DNA of 64,000 nucleotides from an uncultured Aquimarina sp. (GTDB lineage: Bacteria > Bacteroidota > Bacteroidia > Flavobacteriales > Flavobacteriaceae). Position numbers and translations under genes: made by a program. Below, in pieces: positions 1 to 8,520 of the stretch. Numbering within the stretch: position 1 is the first letter of the stretch; each line of letters begins with the position of its first letter. The notes below the pieces were generated by a model that saw nothing but the letters and a program-made list of their open reading frames with translations, did no database searches and was not told the origin of the DNA. The DNA lies in contig NZ_CANMED010000005.1 of the NCBI RefSeq assembly GCF_947496855.1, positions 62,001-126,000 on the forward strand, given 5' to 3'.

Positions 1-708
1 TCTTGTAAAAAAACTATTAAGTTCTGTTTCCTGCAACTCTTTTCTACCTTCCTGATTCCATTTATCCAATAACCAATCTGGTAAATTTACATTGTCATTA
101 GAATCCGTTCTAATATCTGGCAAATTATTTACCAATTCACAAGGTATTGTTCCTTCAGGACCTTGAAAATTACAATCAGGATCTCTTCGTACCCATTCGT
201 CTGGCCAAGATTGATTTTGATCCGTGCTTGTATCAGGTCCAACATGATTTAGCACCACATCTAATAATACTCTAATTCCATGCTCATGAGCAGTATCTAC
301 AAAAGTTCCGAAAAGTGCATTCGTTCCTAAATTTGCATCTATATTAGTCCAATCTTTTGCCCAATATCCGTGGAACCCATATCCAGCGCCTGGAACAGAT
401 CCGTAAATATTTTCAATGGGTGGTGTGATCCAAAGAGCATTTACTCCTAATTCATCAAAATATCCTTCCTCTATCTTATTAATCAATCCCTGAAGATCTC
501 CTCCTTCATAATTTCTTAAAGGCGGTCCATCTTGTGGCCTGTTATATGAAAAATCATTAGTCGTATCTCCATTTTCGAAACGATCCGTAAGAACAAAATA
601 AACCGTTGCGCTTTCCCAAACAAATGGTAAATTCTTATCAGCTTGTGAATAACCCCATTTTAATGCAGAAAACGTTGTCATTACTACGATTAGTAAGTTT
701 TTTTTCAT
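1..708 (-). CDS. Alpha-amylase family (GH13) protein, N-terminal part, cut by window edge
   Basis: The first 236 codons are visible; the gene continues beyond the left edge. It begins with a signal peptide (MKKNLLIVVMTTFSALKWGYSQ), so the enzyme is exported. The text that follows is typical of the GH13 (beta/alpha)8 barrel start: a WESATVYFVLTDRFENGD segment, then LGVNALWITPPIEN and GYGFHGYWAKDWTNID, and conserved region I as LLDVVLNHVG, whose Asp and His help shape the active site. The catalytic Asp and Glu regions lie outside the window. The family hydrolyses or rearranges alpha-glucans such as starch and glycogen. No SusC/SusD genes lie next to it inside the window, so whether it belongs to a starch locus cannot be seen. 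The fold call is firm; the exact specificity is not. Confidence 0.88.
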   Translation of the reverse strand, partial: MKKNLLIVVMTTFSALKWGYSQADKNLPFVWESATVYFVLTDRFENGDTTNDFSYNRPQDGPPLRNYEGGDLQGLINKIEEGYFDELGVNALWITPPIENIYGSVPGAGYGFHGYWAKDWTNIDANLGTNALFGTFVDTAHEHGIRVLLDVVLNHVGPDTSTDQNQSWPDEWVRRDPDCNFQGPEGTIPCELVNNLPDIRTDSNDNVNLPDWLLDKWNQEGRKELQETELNSFFTR

Positions 709-908
709 TGTGCAAATTTTTAATTTTAGTTTGTGTTTGATTTATGTATAAAGTCTAATTAGTTTAAATTTGAATCACATTTTAAGTAACTACATGGCTT
801 CATTTAGGAAAACGGCTTTTTTATAAATCTATTAGATTGAGTTTTTACGAAAACCTTTGATTGTTAATAAATTACCTTAAAACCATTAAAAAAAGTAAAT
901 CACATACC

Positions 909-1166
909 ATGAAATACATTATTCGAATTTTATTCATCGCTATTGTTACTCTTGTCGCTATTGGTTATTATTATAAAAATTCTGGAGATCACACCAATGG
1001 AGATAAATGGGTTGGAATCGGAATATTGAGTGCTTCTTTTATTCTAATGCCTCTATTTATCTATCATAGATGGAAAGACAAAAAGGTAAAAGACTATATG
1101 TTAACTGAAGAAAATATAAAAAAAATGAGGGATTTTAGCAATGAAGAAAAACCTGATAAAAACTAA
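909..1166 (+). CDS. Small two-helix membrane protein, unknown function
   Basis: This 85-residue protein starts at ATG 909 (MKYIIRILFIAIVTLVAIGY). An in-frame TTG at 861 would add 16 residues but puts polar, Lys-rich sequence before the first helix, so the ATG is preferred. Two hydrophobic segments are visible, roughly residues 5-20 and 35-52, followed by a basic, highly charged C-terminal tail (YHRWKDKKVKDYM and onward) that is probably cytoplasmic. I do not recognise the family. It lies just upstream of the cold-shock gene in the same direction, 83 bases away, but there is no evidence that they share a function. Confidence 0.6.
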   Translation: MKYIIRILFIAIVTLVAIGYYYKNSGDHTNGDKWVGIGILSASFILMPLFIYHRWKDKKVKDYMLTEENIKKMRDFSNEEKPDKN

Positions 1167-1249
1167 AACTAAGCAAAAGTTTACATTTTGATAACAAATT
1201 TTATTGTATTAAAAGTTACCTTTATATTTAATATTATTATCTCATTATA

Positions 1250-1447
1250 ATGGAAGGAACAGTAAAATTTTTCAATGAATCCAAAGGCTTCGGGTTCATT
1301 ACCAACGATGAAACAGGAAAAGACATTTTTGTACACGCCTCAGGATTAAATGGCGAAACACTTAATGAAGGTGACAAAGTAGAGTACGAAGAAGAAGAAG
1401 GGAGAAAAGGAATTATAGCAGCTCAGATTCGCGTGATTCACTACTAA
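1250..1447 (+). CDS. Cold-shock domain protein (CspA family)
   Basis: The 65-residue single-domain protein has the full cold-shock fold signature: GTVKFFNESKGFGFI (with the RNP1-type KGFGFI) and DIFVHASGL (RNP2-type), which bind single-stranded RNA and DNA. Members act as RNA chaperones that melt secondary structure and aid translation, especially in the cold. Length is normal for the family. The 83-base upstream region is AT-rich with no confident promoter. A strong terminator hairpin follows 28 bases after the stop, so the gene probably makes a short monocistronic or bicistronic message with the preceding small membrane protein. Confidence 0.93.
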   Translation: MEGTVKFFNESKGFGFITNDETGKDIFVHASGLNGETLNEGDKVEYEEEEGRKGIIAAQIRVIHY

Positions 1448-1475
1448 GATAAAACCTCTACTCTAAGTTTCACTG

Positions 1476-1499
1476 GCGCTATCTTATAGCGCTTTTTTT
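1476..1499 (+). terminator. Rho-independent terminator of the cold-shock gene
   Basis: Perfect 7-bp stem GCGCTAT (1476-1482) and ATAGCGC (1486-1492) with loop CTT, followed by seven T residues (1493-1499). It reads rightward. Its T tract overlaps the last codon of the convergent gene ending at 1498; the left side lacks an A run, so it is unlikely to work in both directions. Confidence 0.85.
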
Positions 1500-2277
1500 A
1501 TTCATTTATAGTATATTTATTTCTAAACTTCTCGCTTTGATAAATCAGAAACTCTAGTATTTTTAGATTATCTTTTCTCATAAGAATAAACTTTAAACCT
1601 GTTTCTTCATCTAAGAAATCAAGAAAATTATAAAACTCTGTTTCAGGAATTTTCAACTCATTAATAAAAAACTCTTCCTTATAAAAATCTAGTACGTGAG
1701 TTTTGAAATCAATTTCTTTTGGTTTTTTGCTAAATGCTCCAGAAATCAGATTAATTAATAATCCCAAATCTATTGATATTGATGCTTGACTATTACCATT
1801 TCCTAAAACTAGGTTTTCTACTGGTGATTGTGCGTCAAGAGGTCTAGAGATTCCCATTTTCTTAAGTTGCTTAGCGTTCCAAAAAGGGAGGTTTTTTTCG
1901 TAAGTTGGAATATCCTCAATATCTTTCTCTATAACCCCTGATAAAGAATACTGAGATATCCGTACTTCATCTAATTCATTAATCGCTGGTTCCAAAAAAA
2001 TACGCAAACTACCCGTTTGTAAATCCTCTTCTTTGACAATGTATTTTTGTAATTGAAATTGAACAGAAGAAAACACAATTGCATCCCCGACATTTGCAAG
2101 TATTTCAAAGTATCCAGATTCATCATTAATAGCACCTATTTCTTTGGTAAGATTGACAATATTTACGAATTCTAATTCTAATGTAGCCACAATGATTCTT
2201 CCTTTAAGTTCAAAAGATTTCTGACTAAAGCTCGAAAAGGTGATTAATAAAAAAGAAACATAAGTAATTTTCTGCAT
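1498..2277 (-). CDS. CarboxypepD_reg-like domain protein, tandem paralog A
   Basis: 259 residues with a signal peptide (MQKITYVSFLLITFSSFSQ), so exported. Residues about 20-115 form one carboxypeptidase-regulatory-like beta-sandwich of the kind found at the N-terminus of SusC proteins (ELKGRIIVATLELEFVNIVN, AINDESGYFEILANVGDAIVFSSVQF, and ELDEVRISQYSLSG). The rest is an uncharacterised tail without recognisable catalytic residues. It is clearly paralogous to the gene directly upstream on the same strand (2305-3087): both share the (E/Q)LKIPET(E)xYNFLD segment near the C-terminus and have almost the same length. The 27-base gap suggests one operon. The family is common in flavobacterial envelopes and usually has no assigned function. 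Confidence 0.7.
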   Translation of the reverse strand: MQKITYVSFLLITFSSFSQKSFELKGRIIVATLELEFVNIVNLTKEIGAINDESGYFEILANVGDAIVFSSVQFQLQKYIVKEEDLQTGSLRIFLEPAINELDEVRISQYSLSGVIEKDIEDIPTYEKNLPFWNAKQLKKMGISRPLDAQSPVENLVLGNGNSQASISIDLGLLINLISGAFSKKPKEIDFKTHVLDFYKEEFFINELKIPETEFYNFLDFLDEETGLKFILMRKDNLKILEFLIYQSEKFRNKYTINE

Positions 2278-2304
2278 TCGATAATCAAATAAAAGACGGT
2301 TGTA

Positions 2305-3087
2305 TCAATCTTTAGCTTTTAGTCTATTATTACTAAAAGTCTTACTTTCTTCAATAAGATATTCCAGTATTGATAATTTGTTTCTGGATTTAAGTATTTC
2401 ATTTGTTTTAGGTTGTTGATTTATATAATCAAGAAAATTATATACTTCTGTTTCGGGTATTTTCAGCTCGTTAATCAAAAAATCGCCACTATAAAAATCT
2501 GATATATCAGGAATACGAACCTCTTTTGATTTCCCAGTATCTTTCTTCTTAAAAATACTTGCAATCATTCTACTGACTGCAATGATATTAATTGGTGTTG
2601 CATCCATTTCATCCGTGAGAACTTTATTTTTGACTGTTTTTGCACCTTTTTCGTGAATAAATGGAGTTTCATCTAACACCTTAGCGTTACGTAGTGGTAA
2701 AATATCTTCATATGTTTCTATTTTCTTAACATCTTCTTTAGATTCTCCTGAAAGATTATATTGTGAAATCGTAACTTCCTCTAATTCGTTTACTTTAATT
2801 TCTAATCGAATCGATAGGTTAGCCTGCTTTATATCTTGTTTAGTAACAATATGTGCTTTTCGTTGATGCTGAACAGAAGAAAAAATAATCGTATCTCCCT
2901 TTTTAGCTTCTATCTGAAAAAAACCAAAACTATCGTTAATTGTTCCAATACCTTTAGTAACGTTTATAATGTTTATGGGTTTAGATTGCAGCGTATCCGT
3001 TACTATTTTACCACGCAATATTTCTGCATCTTGAGAAAACCCAAAAAAACCTAATAAGGAAATCACAAAATATAGTGCCTTTTGCAT
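2305..3087 (-). CDS. CarboxypepD_reg-like domain protein, tandem paralog B
   Basis: 260 residues starting at MQKALYFVISLLGFFGFSQ. The longer open frame to 3135 adds 16 residues before the signal peptide and is rejected because the paralog starts with the same MQK. Domain order matches paralog A: signal peptide, one carboxypeptidase-regulatory-like domain (ILRGKIVTDTLQSKPINIIN, TINDSFGFFQIEAKKGDTII, ELEEVTISQYNLSG), then an unknown region ending in LKIPETEVYNFLDYI. The pair probably arose by local duplication. Role in the envelope is unknown. Confidence 0.7.
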   Translation of the reverse strand: MQKALYFVISLLGFFGFSQDAEILRGKIVTDTLQSKPINIINVTKGIGTINDSFGFFQIEAKKGDTIIFSSVQHQRKAHIVTKQDIKQANLSIRLEIKVNELEEVTISQYNLSGESKEDVKKIETYEDILPLRNAKVLDETPFIHEKGAKTVKNKVLTDEMDATPINIIAVSRMIASIFKKKDTGKSKEVRIPDISDFYSGDFLINELKIPETEVYNFLDYINQQPKTNEILKSRNKLSILEYLIEESKTFSNNRLKAKD

Positions 3088-3145
3088 TCGAGTTGATTCT
3101 ACAAAAAAGACGTAGATTCTAAAGCACAGTTGCAAATAGGATTTG

Positions 3146-3330
3146 ATTAACGTGAGTTCGATCTAAGGATTTGGTTTAAAAAAGCCGTCAAATTGATTTC
3201 TTGTAGTAAAACGGAAAGAAATTGTATCGAAATTAGGCTTTTGATTGAATATTTACTTGTCTTCGATACGCTTTTCTATCGAAAATCACTCTGATTGACG
3301 TAAATTTTCTTACATCGAACTCACGCTAAT
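3146..3330. repeat. MITE-like element with imperfect terminal inverted repeats
   Basis: ATTAACGTGAGTTCGAT at 3146-3162 is matched in reverse complement at 3314-3330 (ATCGAACTCACGCTAAT) with one mismatch in 17; the match extends to about 21 of 24 bases. The roughly 135-bp interior has no coding potential but holds further partial palindromes around TATCGAAA and CTTCGATACG. It sits in the gap between two leftward genes. This looks like a non-autonomous or REP-type intergenic element; no target-site duplication is certain and no second copy was recognised in this window. Confidence 0.5.
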
Positions 3331-3340
3331 TATTCAAATA

Positions 3341-4003
3341 TTAGAAAAGAATAGAAACTTTATCCGTTTTATTTACCTTCAATTTTGTTATAATTTTAAG
3401 AAATGCCATAGCGGTAATAAATGCGTCTCCAGAGGCGGTATGTCTATCACTTTTAGAGATCATTAGATCATCACATAATTCATCTAAACTGTAATTTGTG
3501 TGTTTTCGATGACTACGGTATACTAAGTGTTTCGTTTTACCAAAAAGAACACCTGTATCCAAAAACTTATTCTTTAAGGTTCCTAATCCATGCCTCTGTA
3601 AAATCTTATTTATCATATTTCTATCAAAATTAGCATGGTGTGCTATCAAAATAGAATTTCCAATATACTTAATAAACATCTCAATAGCCTGAGATTCTGA
3701 TACAGTATCTAAACTATTATTTTTTCGAATTCCGTGAATCTCTACAGTATCCGAATTAAAAACATCTTGTTTTAAATATAGCTCCAGCTGGTCCACCACG
3801 TCAATGGCAGTATTATTTATAGCAACAGCTCCTATAGACAAAACTCTATCGTCTATATAATCAAAACCAGTAGTTTCTGTATCAAATGCAACAAAACGAA
3901 CTTTATCAATCGGTAATTTTCGTTGTTTATTATCAAAAAGTGTAAGATAGTCTACCCAGAAACTGGGAACTTCTTTATTATTTTTTCTTGACCACAAACC
4001 CAT
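3341..4003 (-). CDS. DnaQ-like 3'-5' exonuclease
   Basis: 220 residues with the three exonuclease motifs of the DEDDh group: ExoI FVAFDTETTGFD (Asp, Glu), ExoII ILIAHHANFDRNMI (Asp), and ExoIII HTASGDAFITA (His and Asp). These bind two metal ions for 3'-5' hydrolysis. It begins immediately after the stop codon of the DUF294 gene (TAG directly followed by ATG), so the two are translationally linked. This pairing of a cNMP/CBS/DUF294 protein with a DnaQ-like exonuclease recurs in many bacteria, which suggests an RNA/DNA processing or small-molecule-regulated role rather than being the Pol III proofreading subunit. The substrate is unknown. Confidence 0.85.
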   Translation of the reverse strand: MGLWSRKNNKEVPSFWVDYLTLFDNKQRKLPIDKVRFVAFDTETTGFDYIDDRVLSIGAVAINNTAIDVVDQLELYLKQDVFNSDTVEIHGIRKNNSLDTVSESQAIEMFIKYIGNSILIAHHANFDRNMINKILQRHGLGTLKNKFLDTGVLFGKTKHLVYRSHRKHTNYSLDELCDDLMISKSDRHTASGDAFITAMAFLKIITKLKVNKTDKVSILF

Positions 4004-5923
4004 CTACATAAATGTTTTAAGCTGAAAACGGACTCTTAATATTTCTTGTATATCTCGTATAGGTCTAAAGCATCTTTTAAGTCTTAGTTTATCTCTTTTG
4101 CTAAGTGTACTTAACTTGATAAATCTACCAGAGTCTTTATGCAGTAACCCTTGACGGGTTCTAAATTTAAGCAACACCCTAAATGCTTTTGCACAACTCT
4201 CAAAAAGTTCTTTATTATTAGGCTCTAATTCCGCAAGTTTTTCATAACGAAGTAATGTGTTATTTACTCCTTGTAAGTTATGATACAAGGTTAAAATTCG
4301 AGCACCATCAATAAGTACCATCATTGCTCTGGTCTTAATATCAAAAGTATCCTTATGTTCTCCATTTTGCTCTACTAAAAACTGTTTAAAAAACCCTAAA
4401 GGTGATGGTTTTTTTAACGCGCTAACTCCCAATAAAGCCAAAAACCTGTTACTTTTATTTACACCATCAAAAACCACATTTGATAGCTGATTTTCCATAT
4501 TCGAATCTCCATAAACTAATTGAAAATCAAAGAAAATAGATGATAATAATGTACTTTCTTCTGTAGGGATTGTCATCCAGTCTCTAAATTGCGTTTCCCA
4601 TTCTGAAACAGACATACACCATCTCGGATTACTTGCCATCATTTCTGCTGGGCAATATTCAAAACCAATAGTATGCAAACTTTTAGTGATTTTTCTAGCT
4701 AGCTCTAAAAAGTATGCTTGTACGGCTTCACGTTTCTCTTCACTAACATCTTCAAACACAATTGCATTATCTTGATCAGTCACTAATAACTGCTCTCTTC
4801 GGCCTTGACTTCCTAACACCAAAAAACTAAATTTTACAGGTATTGGTGAAGACATTTGTTTCAATGACAATTCTATTGTCCTTACTACTAATGCATCATT
4901 TATTTCAGAAATAAGATTTAGTATATGTAGTGTGGGTATATCCTGCTCTAAATATGTTTTAAGTAACTTTTCTACTTGTTTTCTTATATAACGAAGTCTT
5001 TCTATCTTCCTTACACGTTTAATTTCCTTTATCAGTACCGAAGGATTATTCCCAAAAGACACTAGTAAATCATGGTTAGAAAAAACACCTACCAATTTTG
5101 TATTACGGGTTCCGTCTTTAGTAATACACAAGTGACTTATATTATTTTTGATCAACGCAATCTGAGCCTCGGCAACAGTGATTTTCTTAGAATATGTTTT
5201 TACAGGAGCGGTCATTATCTCAGTAACTATAGATGTAGCAGGGAACAAACCAGTTGCAACTTTTGCTCTTAGGTTACTATCAGTTATAATACCCAAGGGA
5301 TATTTATTTTCGTCCACTACCACTATAGAGTTTGCTTTATGAAGATTCATCTTTAAGGCAATATCTTTTACAATGACGTTTGGCGAACAAGTAAGTGGTT
5401 TCTTTCGATAAGAAACAGTACGTAATGTAGAAAGGTCTTTTGCTATATCAATCGAAATTGTATTATCAATCTTATTCCCTTTTGCAGTCTCCGTATAATA
5501 GTTCCTAGCATGTGCTGCAAAAGTTTCTAACAAGAATTTATTTACTTCTTTATTTTCATCAATAAAAGGTTTAAAAACCATTGATGGAATCGCATATACA
5601 ATAGACTCTTCGTCTGCCTTGGCCGACATTCGGTAATCTTTCTTTATAATCATAATACGAAGTCCAAAAAGATCTCCAGAATCACATATATCAACTAAAT
5701 CTTGCTCATTATCAGCATTGCGATATAATCCAATCGCCCCTTCTCTTACAATATAAAACTCATCATGACATTTTTCATCTTGCCTAAAAACATACTCCCC
5801 TTTTTCTAAATACAATACTCTAATTTGACTGGAAATCATAAGAAGCTCGTCCTTTTCTAACATACTAAAAGGAGGAAACTGTTTTAAAAAATCCTGAATT
5901 CGCTCTGCAATTGTATTTTTCAT
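4004..5923 (-). CDS. cNMP-binding/CBS/DUF294 nucleotidyltransferase-like protein
   Basis: 639 residues, soluble. Residues about 15-130 form a cyclic-nucleotide-binding fold (LEKGEYVFRQDE, FYIVREGAIGLYRN, SGDLFGLRI). Residues about 175-295 are a CBS pair (ANSIVVVDENKYPLGIITD and SHLCITKD), which typically sense adenosine nucleotides. Residues about 368-390 carry the GlnD-like nucleotidyltransferase motif GSQGRREQLLVTDQDNAIVF (G371 to D385), with the paired acidic residues of the family, followed by the DUF294 C-terminal helical domain. The architecture implies nucleotidyl transfer controlled by two nucleotide sensors; the target protein or RNA is unknown. It is the first gene of a two-gene unit with the exonuclease. 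The domain call is firm. Confidence 0.9.
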   Translation of the reverse strand: MKNTIAERIQDFLKQFPPFSMLEKDELLMISSQIRVLYLEKGEYVFRQDEKCHDEFYIVREGAIGLYRNADNEQDLVDICDSGDLFGLRIMIIKKDYRMSAKADEESIVYAIPSMVFKPFIDENKEVNKFLLETFAAHARNYYTETAKGNKIDNTISIDIAKDLSTLRTVSYRKKPLTCSPNVIVKDIALKMNLHKANSIVVVDENKYPLGIITDSNLRAKVATGLFPATSIVTEIMTAPVKTYSKKITVAEAQIALIKNNISHLCITKDGTRNTKLVGVFSNHDLLVSFGNNPSVLIKEIKRVRKIERLRYIRKQVEKLLKTYLEQDIPTLHILNLISEINDALVVRTIELSLKQMSSPIPVKFSFLVLGSQGRREQLLVTDQDNAIVFEDVSEEKREAVQAYFLELARKITKSLHTIGFEYCPAEMMASNPRWCMSVSEWETQFRDWMTIPTEESTLLSSIFFDFQLVYGDSNMENQLSNVVFDGVNKSNRFLALLGVSALKKPSPLGFFKQFLVEQNGEHKDTFDIKTRAMMVLIDGARILTLYHNLQGVNNTLLRYEKLAELEPNNKELFESCAKAFRVLLKFRTRQGLLHKDSGRFIKLSTLSKRDKLRLKRCFRPIRDIQEILRVRFQLKTFM

Positions 5924-5939
5924 AGTTTCAAAACTGACA

Positions 5940-6389
5940 TCAATTTAAATTACGTTTTTCAACAAAAAATCGTTTCAGTATATCCCCACACTCTTCCTCA
6001 AGTATACCTCCAGTCATTTTGGTTTTAGGATGTAGTTTTGTCCCCATGTTTATACATCCACGTTGCTCATCTCTTGCTCCATATACGATTTTACCTATTT
6101 GAGACCAAAATAAGGCTCCGGCACACATTTGGCAAGGTTCAATAGTTACGTATAATGTACATTCTTTAAGATATTTCCCTCCTAAAAAATTAGCTGCCGC
6201 TGTAATGGCTTGCATTTCTGCATGAGCAGTAACGTCGTTTAATAGTTCAGTAAGATTATGTGCTCTTGCGATAACTCTATCAGCTACTACTATTACCGCT
6301 CCAATAGGTATTTCTCCTTTATCATAAGCCGCCTCAGCTTCCTGAAGCGCTTTTCTCATAAAATGTGAATCGTCATATGGGTCGAACAT
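5940..6389 (-). CDS. tadA: tRNA adenosine(34) deaminase
   Basis: 149 residues, normal length. The zinc-dependent deaminase signature is complete: HAEMQAI (H56 ligand, E58 proton shuttle) and PCQMCAGAL (C86 and C89 ligands). The enzyme converts A34 to inosine in the anticodon of tRNA-Arg(ACG), widening wobble decoding. The start at 6389 (MFDPYDDSHFMRKAL) is supported by the usual N-terminal helix. It lies 16 bases upstream of the DUF294 gene in the same direction, so it may be co-transcribed, and it diverges from dxs. Confidence 0.93.
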   Translation of the reverse strand: MFDPYDDSHFMRKALQEAEAAYDKGEIPIGAVIVVADRVIARAHNLTELLNDVTAHAEMQAITAAANFLGGKYLKECTLYVTIEPCQMCAGALFWSQIGKIVYGARDEQRGCINMGTKLHPKTKMTGGILEEECGDILKRFFVEKRNLN

Positions 6390-6566
6390 ATATTATTGAA
6401 TTTTAAGTAAAACTAATAAATATAATCCTTCTTATTTCCATTGAATAAAAGTTTATCTAAACTATTCTATCAATTATTTTCAAACATCTTTCTAACCTTA
6501 TCTATTATTAGTCCATAAACTACGCTAGTCGTTATAAACTTAATTATAACAGCTCATTTCAAAATA

Positions 6567-6574
6567 GTACTTTT
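6567..6574 (+). promoter_or_regulatory. Possible -7 promoter box of dxs
   Basis: TACTTTTA matches the Bacteroidota -7 consensus TAnnTTTG at seven of eight positions and lies five bases before the dxs ATG, which would give an extremely short leader. No clear -33 TTG is present at the expected distance, so this is tentative. Confidence 0.25.
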
Positions 6575-6579
6575 ACGGT

Positions 6580-8349
6580 ATGAAAGACACATTACTTTCG
6601 CATATTGATTATCCTGAAGACCTTCGTAAACTTTCTATGGATCAGCTACCTGATTTAGCCAAAGAGTTACGAGATTTTGTGATTAATATTGTAGCAACCA
6701 AAGAAGGTCATTTAGGAGCAAGTCTAGGTGTTATAGAACTTACGATTGCTTTGCATTATTGTTTTGATACTCCTAACGACTTATTAGTTTGGGATGTAGG
6801 ACATCAAGCATATCCGCATAAAATACTAACCGGTAGAAAGAATTCTTTTCATACAAATAGACAATTAAATGGGATTAGCGGTTTCCCAAAGCGTAATGAA
6901 AGTGAATATGACACCTTTGGTGTTGGACACTCTTCCACCTCTATTTCTGCTACTTTGGGAATGGCAATTGCTTCAAAATTAAAAGGAGCCATCGAAAAAC
7001 AACACATCGCCGTCATTGGCGACGCTTCTATTGCAAGCGGAATGGCTTTCGAGGGACTGAATCATGCAGGAGTTACAGATGCCAATATGCTGATCATACT
7101 CAATGATAATTCTATCGGAATTGATCCAAGCGTAGGTGCTTTAAAAGAATACTTAACCAAAGCAAAAGTTGGATACAAACCCAAAACGGACAATATAATA
7201 GAAGCACTAAATTTTGCATATTTCGGACCTATTGATGGACATGATCTACCTAAACTTCTGGAAACTTTAGAAAAGTTAAAGACCCTAAAAGGGCCAAAGC
7301 TTTTGCATATTATAACAACCAAAGGCAAAGGATTAAAGCAAGCTGAAGAAAATCAAGTAACATATCACGCTCCTGGTAAATTTGATGCTGTTACTGGAGA
7401 TTTACTCCCTAAAAAGAATACACAACAACCCCCTAAATTTCAGGATGTATTTGGATATACCATTATAGAATTAGCAAGAGAAAATAAAAAAATTATTGGT
7501 ATCACCCCAGCTATGCCAACCGGTAGTTCGCTAAAATATATGATGGAAGAGATGCCAGATAGAGCATTTGACGTAGGTATAGCCGAACAACACGCAGTTA
7601 CATTAGCTGCAGGGATGGCAACCCAGGGATTAGTTGTGTTTTGTACTATCTATTCTACCTTTTTACAACGTGCTTATGATCAATTGATCCACGATGTTGC
7701 TTTGCAAAACCTGCCTGTTATCTTCTGTATAGATCGTGCCGGATTAGTCGGTGCTGATGGAGCAACACATCACGGTATTTTTGATATTTCATATCTAAAC
7801 TGTATCCCAAATATGCTTATAGCGGCTCCTGCTAATGAAATAGAATTAAGAAATCTTCTCTACACAGCTTCTTTAGGATTAAAACATCCGATTGCCATTA
7901 GATACCCAAGAGGAAGAGGTACTATTAAAGATTGGCAAATAGGTATGCAAAAAATGCCTATAGGAAAAGGGAAATGTATTACTAAATCAACATCAGAAAT
8001 TGCAATGATATCTACTGGCACTATTGGAGCGAACGTTACTGATACTTTAAAAGCTATTGAAGAAAAAGTAAGTCACTATCATTTTTGCTTTATAAAACCT
8101 CTGGATTCAGATTTACTAAAAGAAATATTACTAAAATACAAAACCGTTATTACCGTCGAAGATGGCGCAATCAATGGTGGTTTTGGAAACACAATCATAA
8201 CTTTCGCAAATCAAAACAATTTTTCTGTAAAAATTATAAATCTTGGAGTCCCTGATCAATTCATTCACCACGGAACAACACAAGAATTACAAGAAATTTG
8301 CGGTATTTCAGTTAAAGGAATCGCCAATACTATCCTTAAGTATATTTAG
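6580..8349 (+). CDS. dxs: 1-deoxy-D-xylulose-5-phosphate synthase
   Basis: 589 residues; catalyses the first step of the MEP isoprenoid pathway, joining pyruvate and glyceraldehyde-3-phosphate to DXP with thiamine diphosphate. Visible landmarks are WDVGHQAYPHKILTGR (about residue 75), the TPP/Mg motif from GDASIASGMAFEG (147) to NDN (175-177), and the pyrimidine-domain IAEQHAVTLAAGMA with the catalytic Glu. It is somewhat shorter than the 620-residue Escherichia coli enzyme, as in other Bacteroidota. The usual GDG of the TPP motif reads GDA here. It diverges from tadA and is monocistronic as far as can be seen. A weak 6-bp hairpin (8370-8389) follows the stop. Confidence 0.95.
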   Translation: MKDTLLSHIDYPEDLRKLSMDQLPDLAKELRDFVINIVATKEGHLGASLGVIELTIALHYCFDTPNDLLVWDVGHQAYPHKILTGRKNSFHTNRQLNGISGFPKRNESEYDTFGVGHSSTSISATLGMAIASKLKGAIEKQHIAVIGDASIASGMAFEGLNHAGVTDANMLIILNDNSIGIDPSVGALKEYLTKAKVGYKPKTDNIIEALNFAYFGPIDGHDLPKLLETLEKLKTLKGPKLLHIITTKGKGLKQAEENQVTYHAPGKFDAVTGDLLPKKNTQQPPKFQDVFGYTIIELARENKKIIGITPAMPTGSSLKYMMEEMPDRAFDVGIAEQHAVTLAAGMATQGLVVFCTIYSTFLQRAYDQLIHDVALQNLPVIFCIDRAGLVGADGATHHGIFDISYLNCIPNMLIAAPANEIELRNLLYTASLGLKHPIAIRYPRGRGTIKDWQIGMQKMPIGKGKCITKSTSEIAMISTGTIGANVTDTLKAIEEKVSHYHFCFIKPLDSDLLKEILLKYKTVITVEDGAINGGFGNTIITFANQNNFSVKIINLGVPDQFIHHGTTQELQEICGISVKGIANTILKYI

Positions 8350-8467
8350 TAAATAATCCTCCAGGTAAACCCAATAGGTAATCATTGGGATTTCTCCCTT
8401 TTAAACTATTAACGCTTTTACTAGTGCCGAAAACCACAGAATATTTTCCTAATAAAAGAATAAAAAA

Positions 8468-8493
8468 AGAGGTTGTCTTTACAGACAACCTCT
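8468..8493 (-). terminator. Rho-independent terminator of the M36 peptidase gene
   Basis: Perfect 10-bp stem AGAGGTTGTC (8468-8477) and GACAACCTCT (8484-8493) with a 6-base loop. On the minus strand the stem is followed by a run of seven T (plus-strand A run 8462-8468), placing it about 27 bases after the peptidase stop. Confidence 0.85.
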
Positions 8494-8520
8494 ATATATT
8501 AAATCATAAGAATACTACCC

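Noticed and set aside
861-908. Longer start (TTG) for the small membrane protein
   Set aside because: It adds a polar Lys-rich leader before the first membrane helix, and an ATG follows directly.
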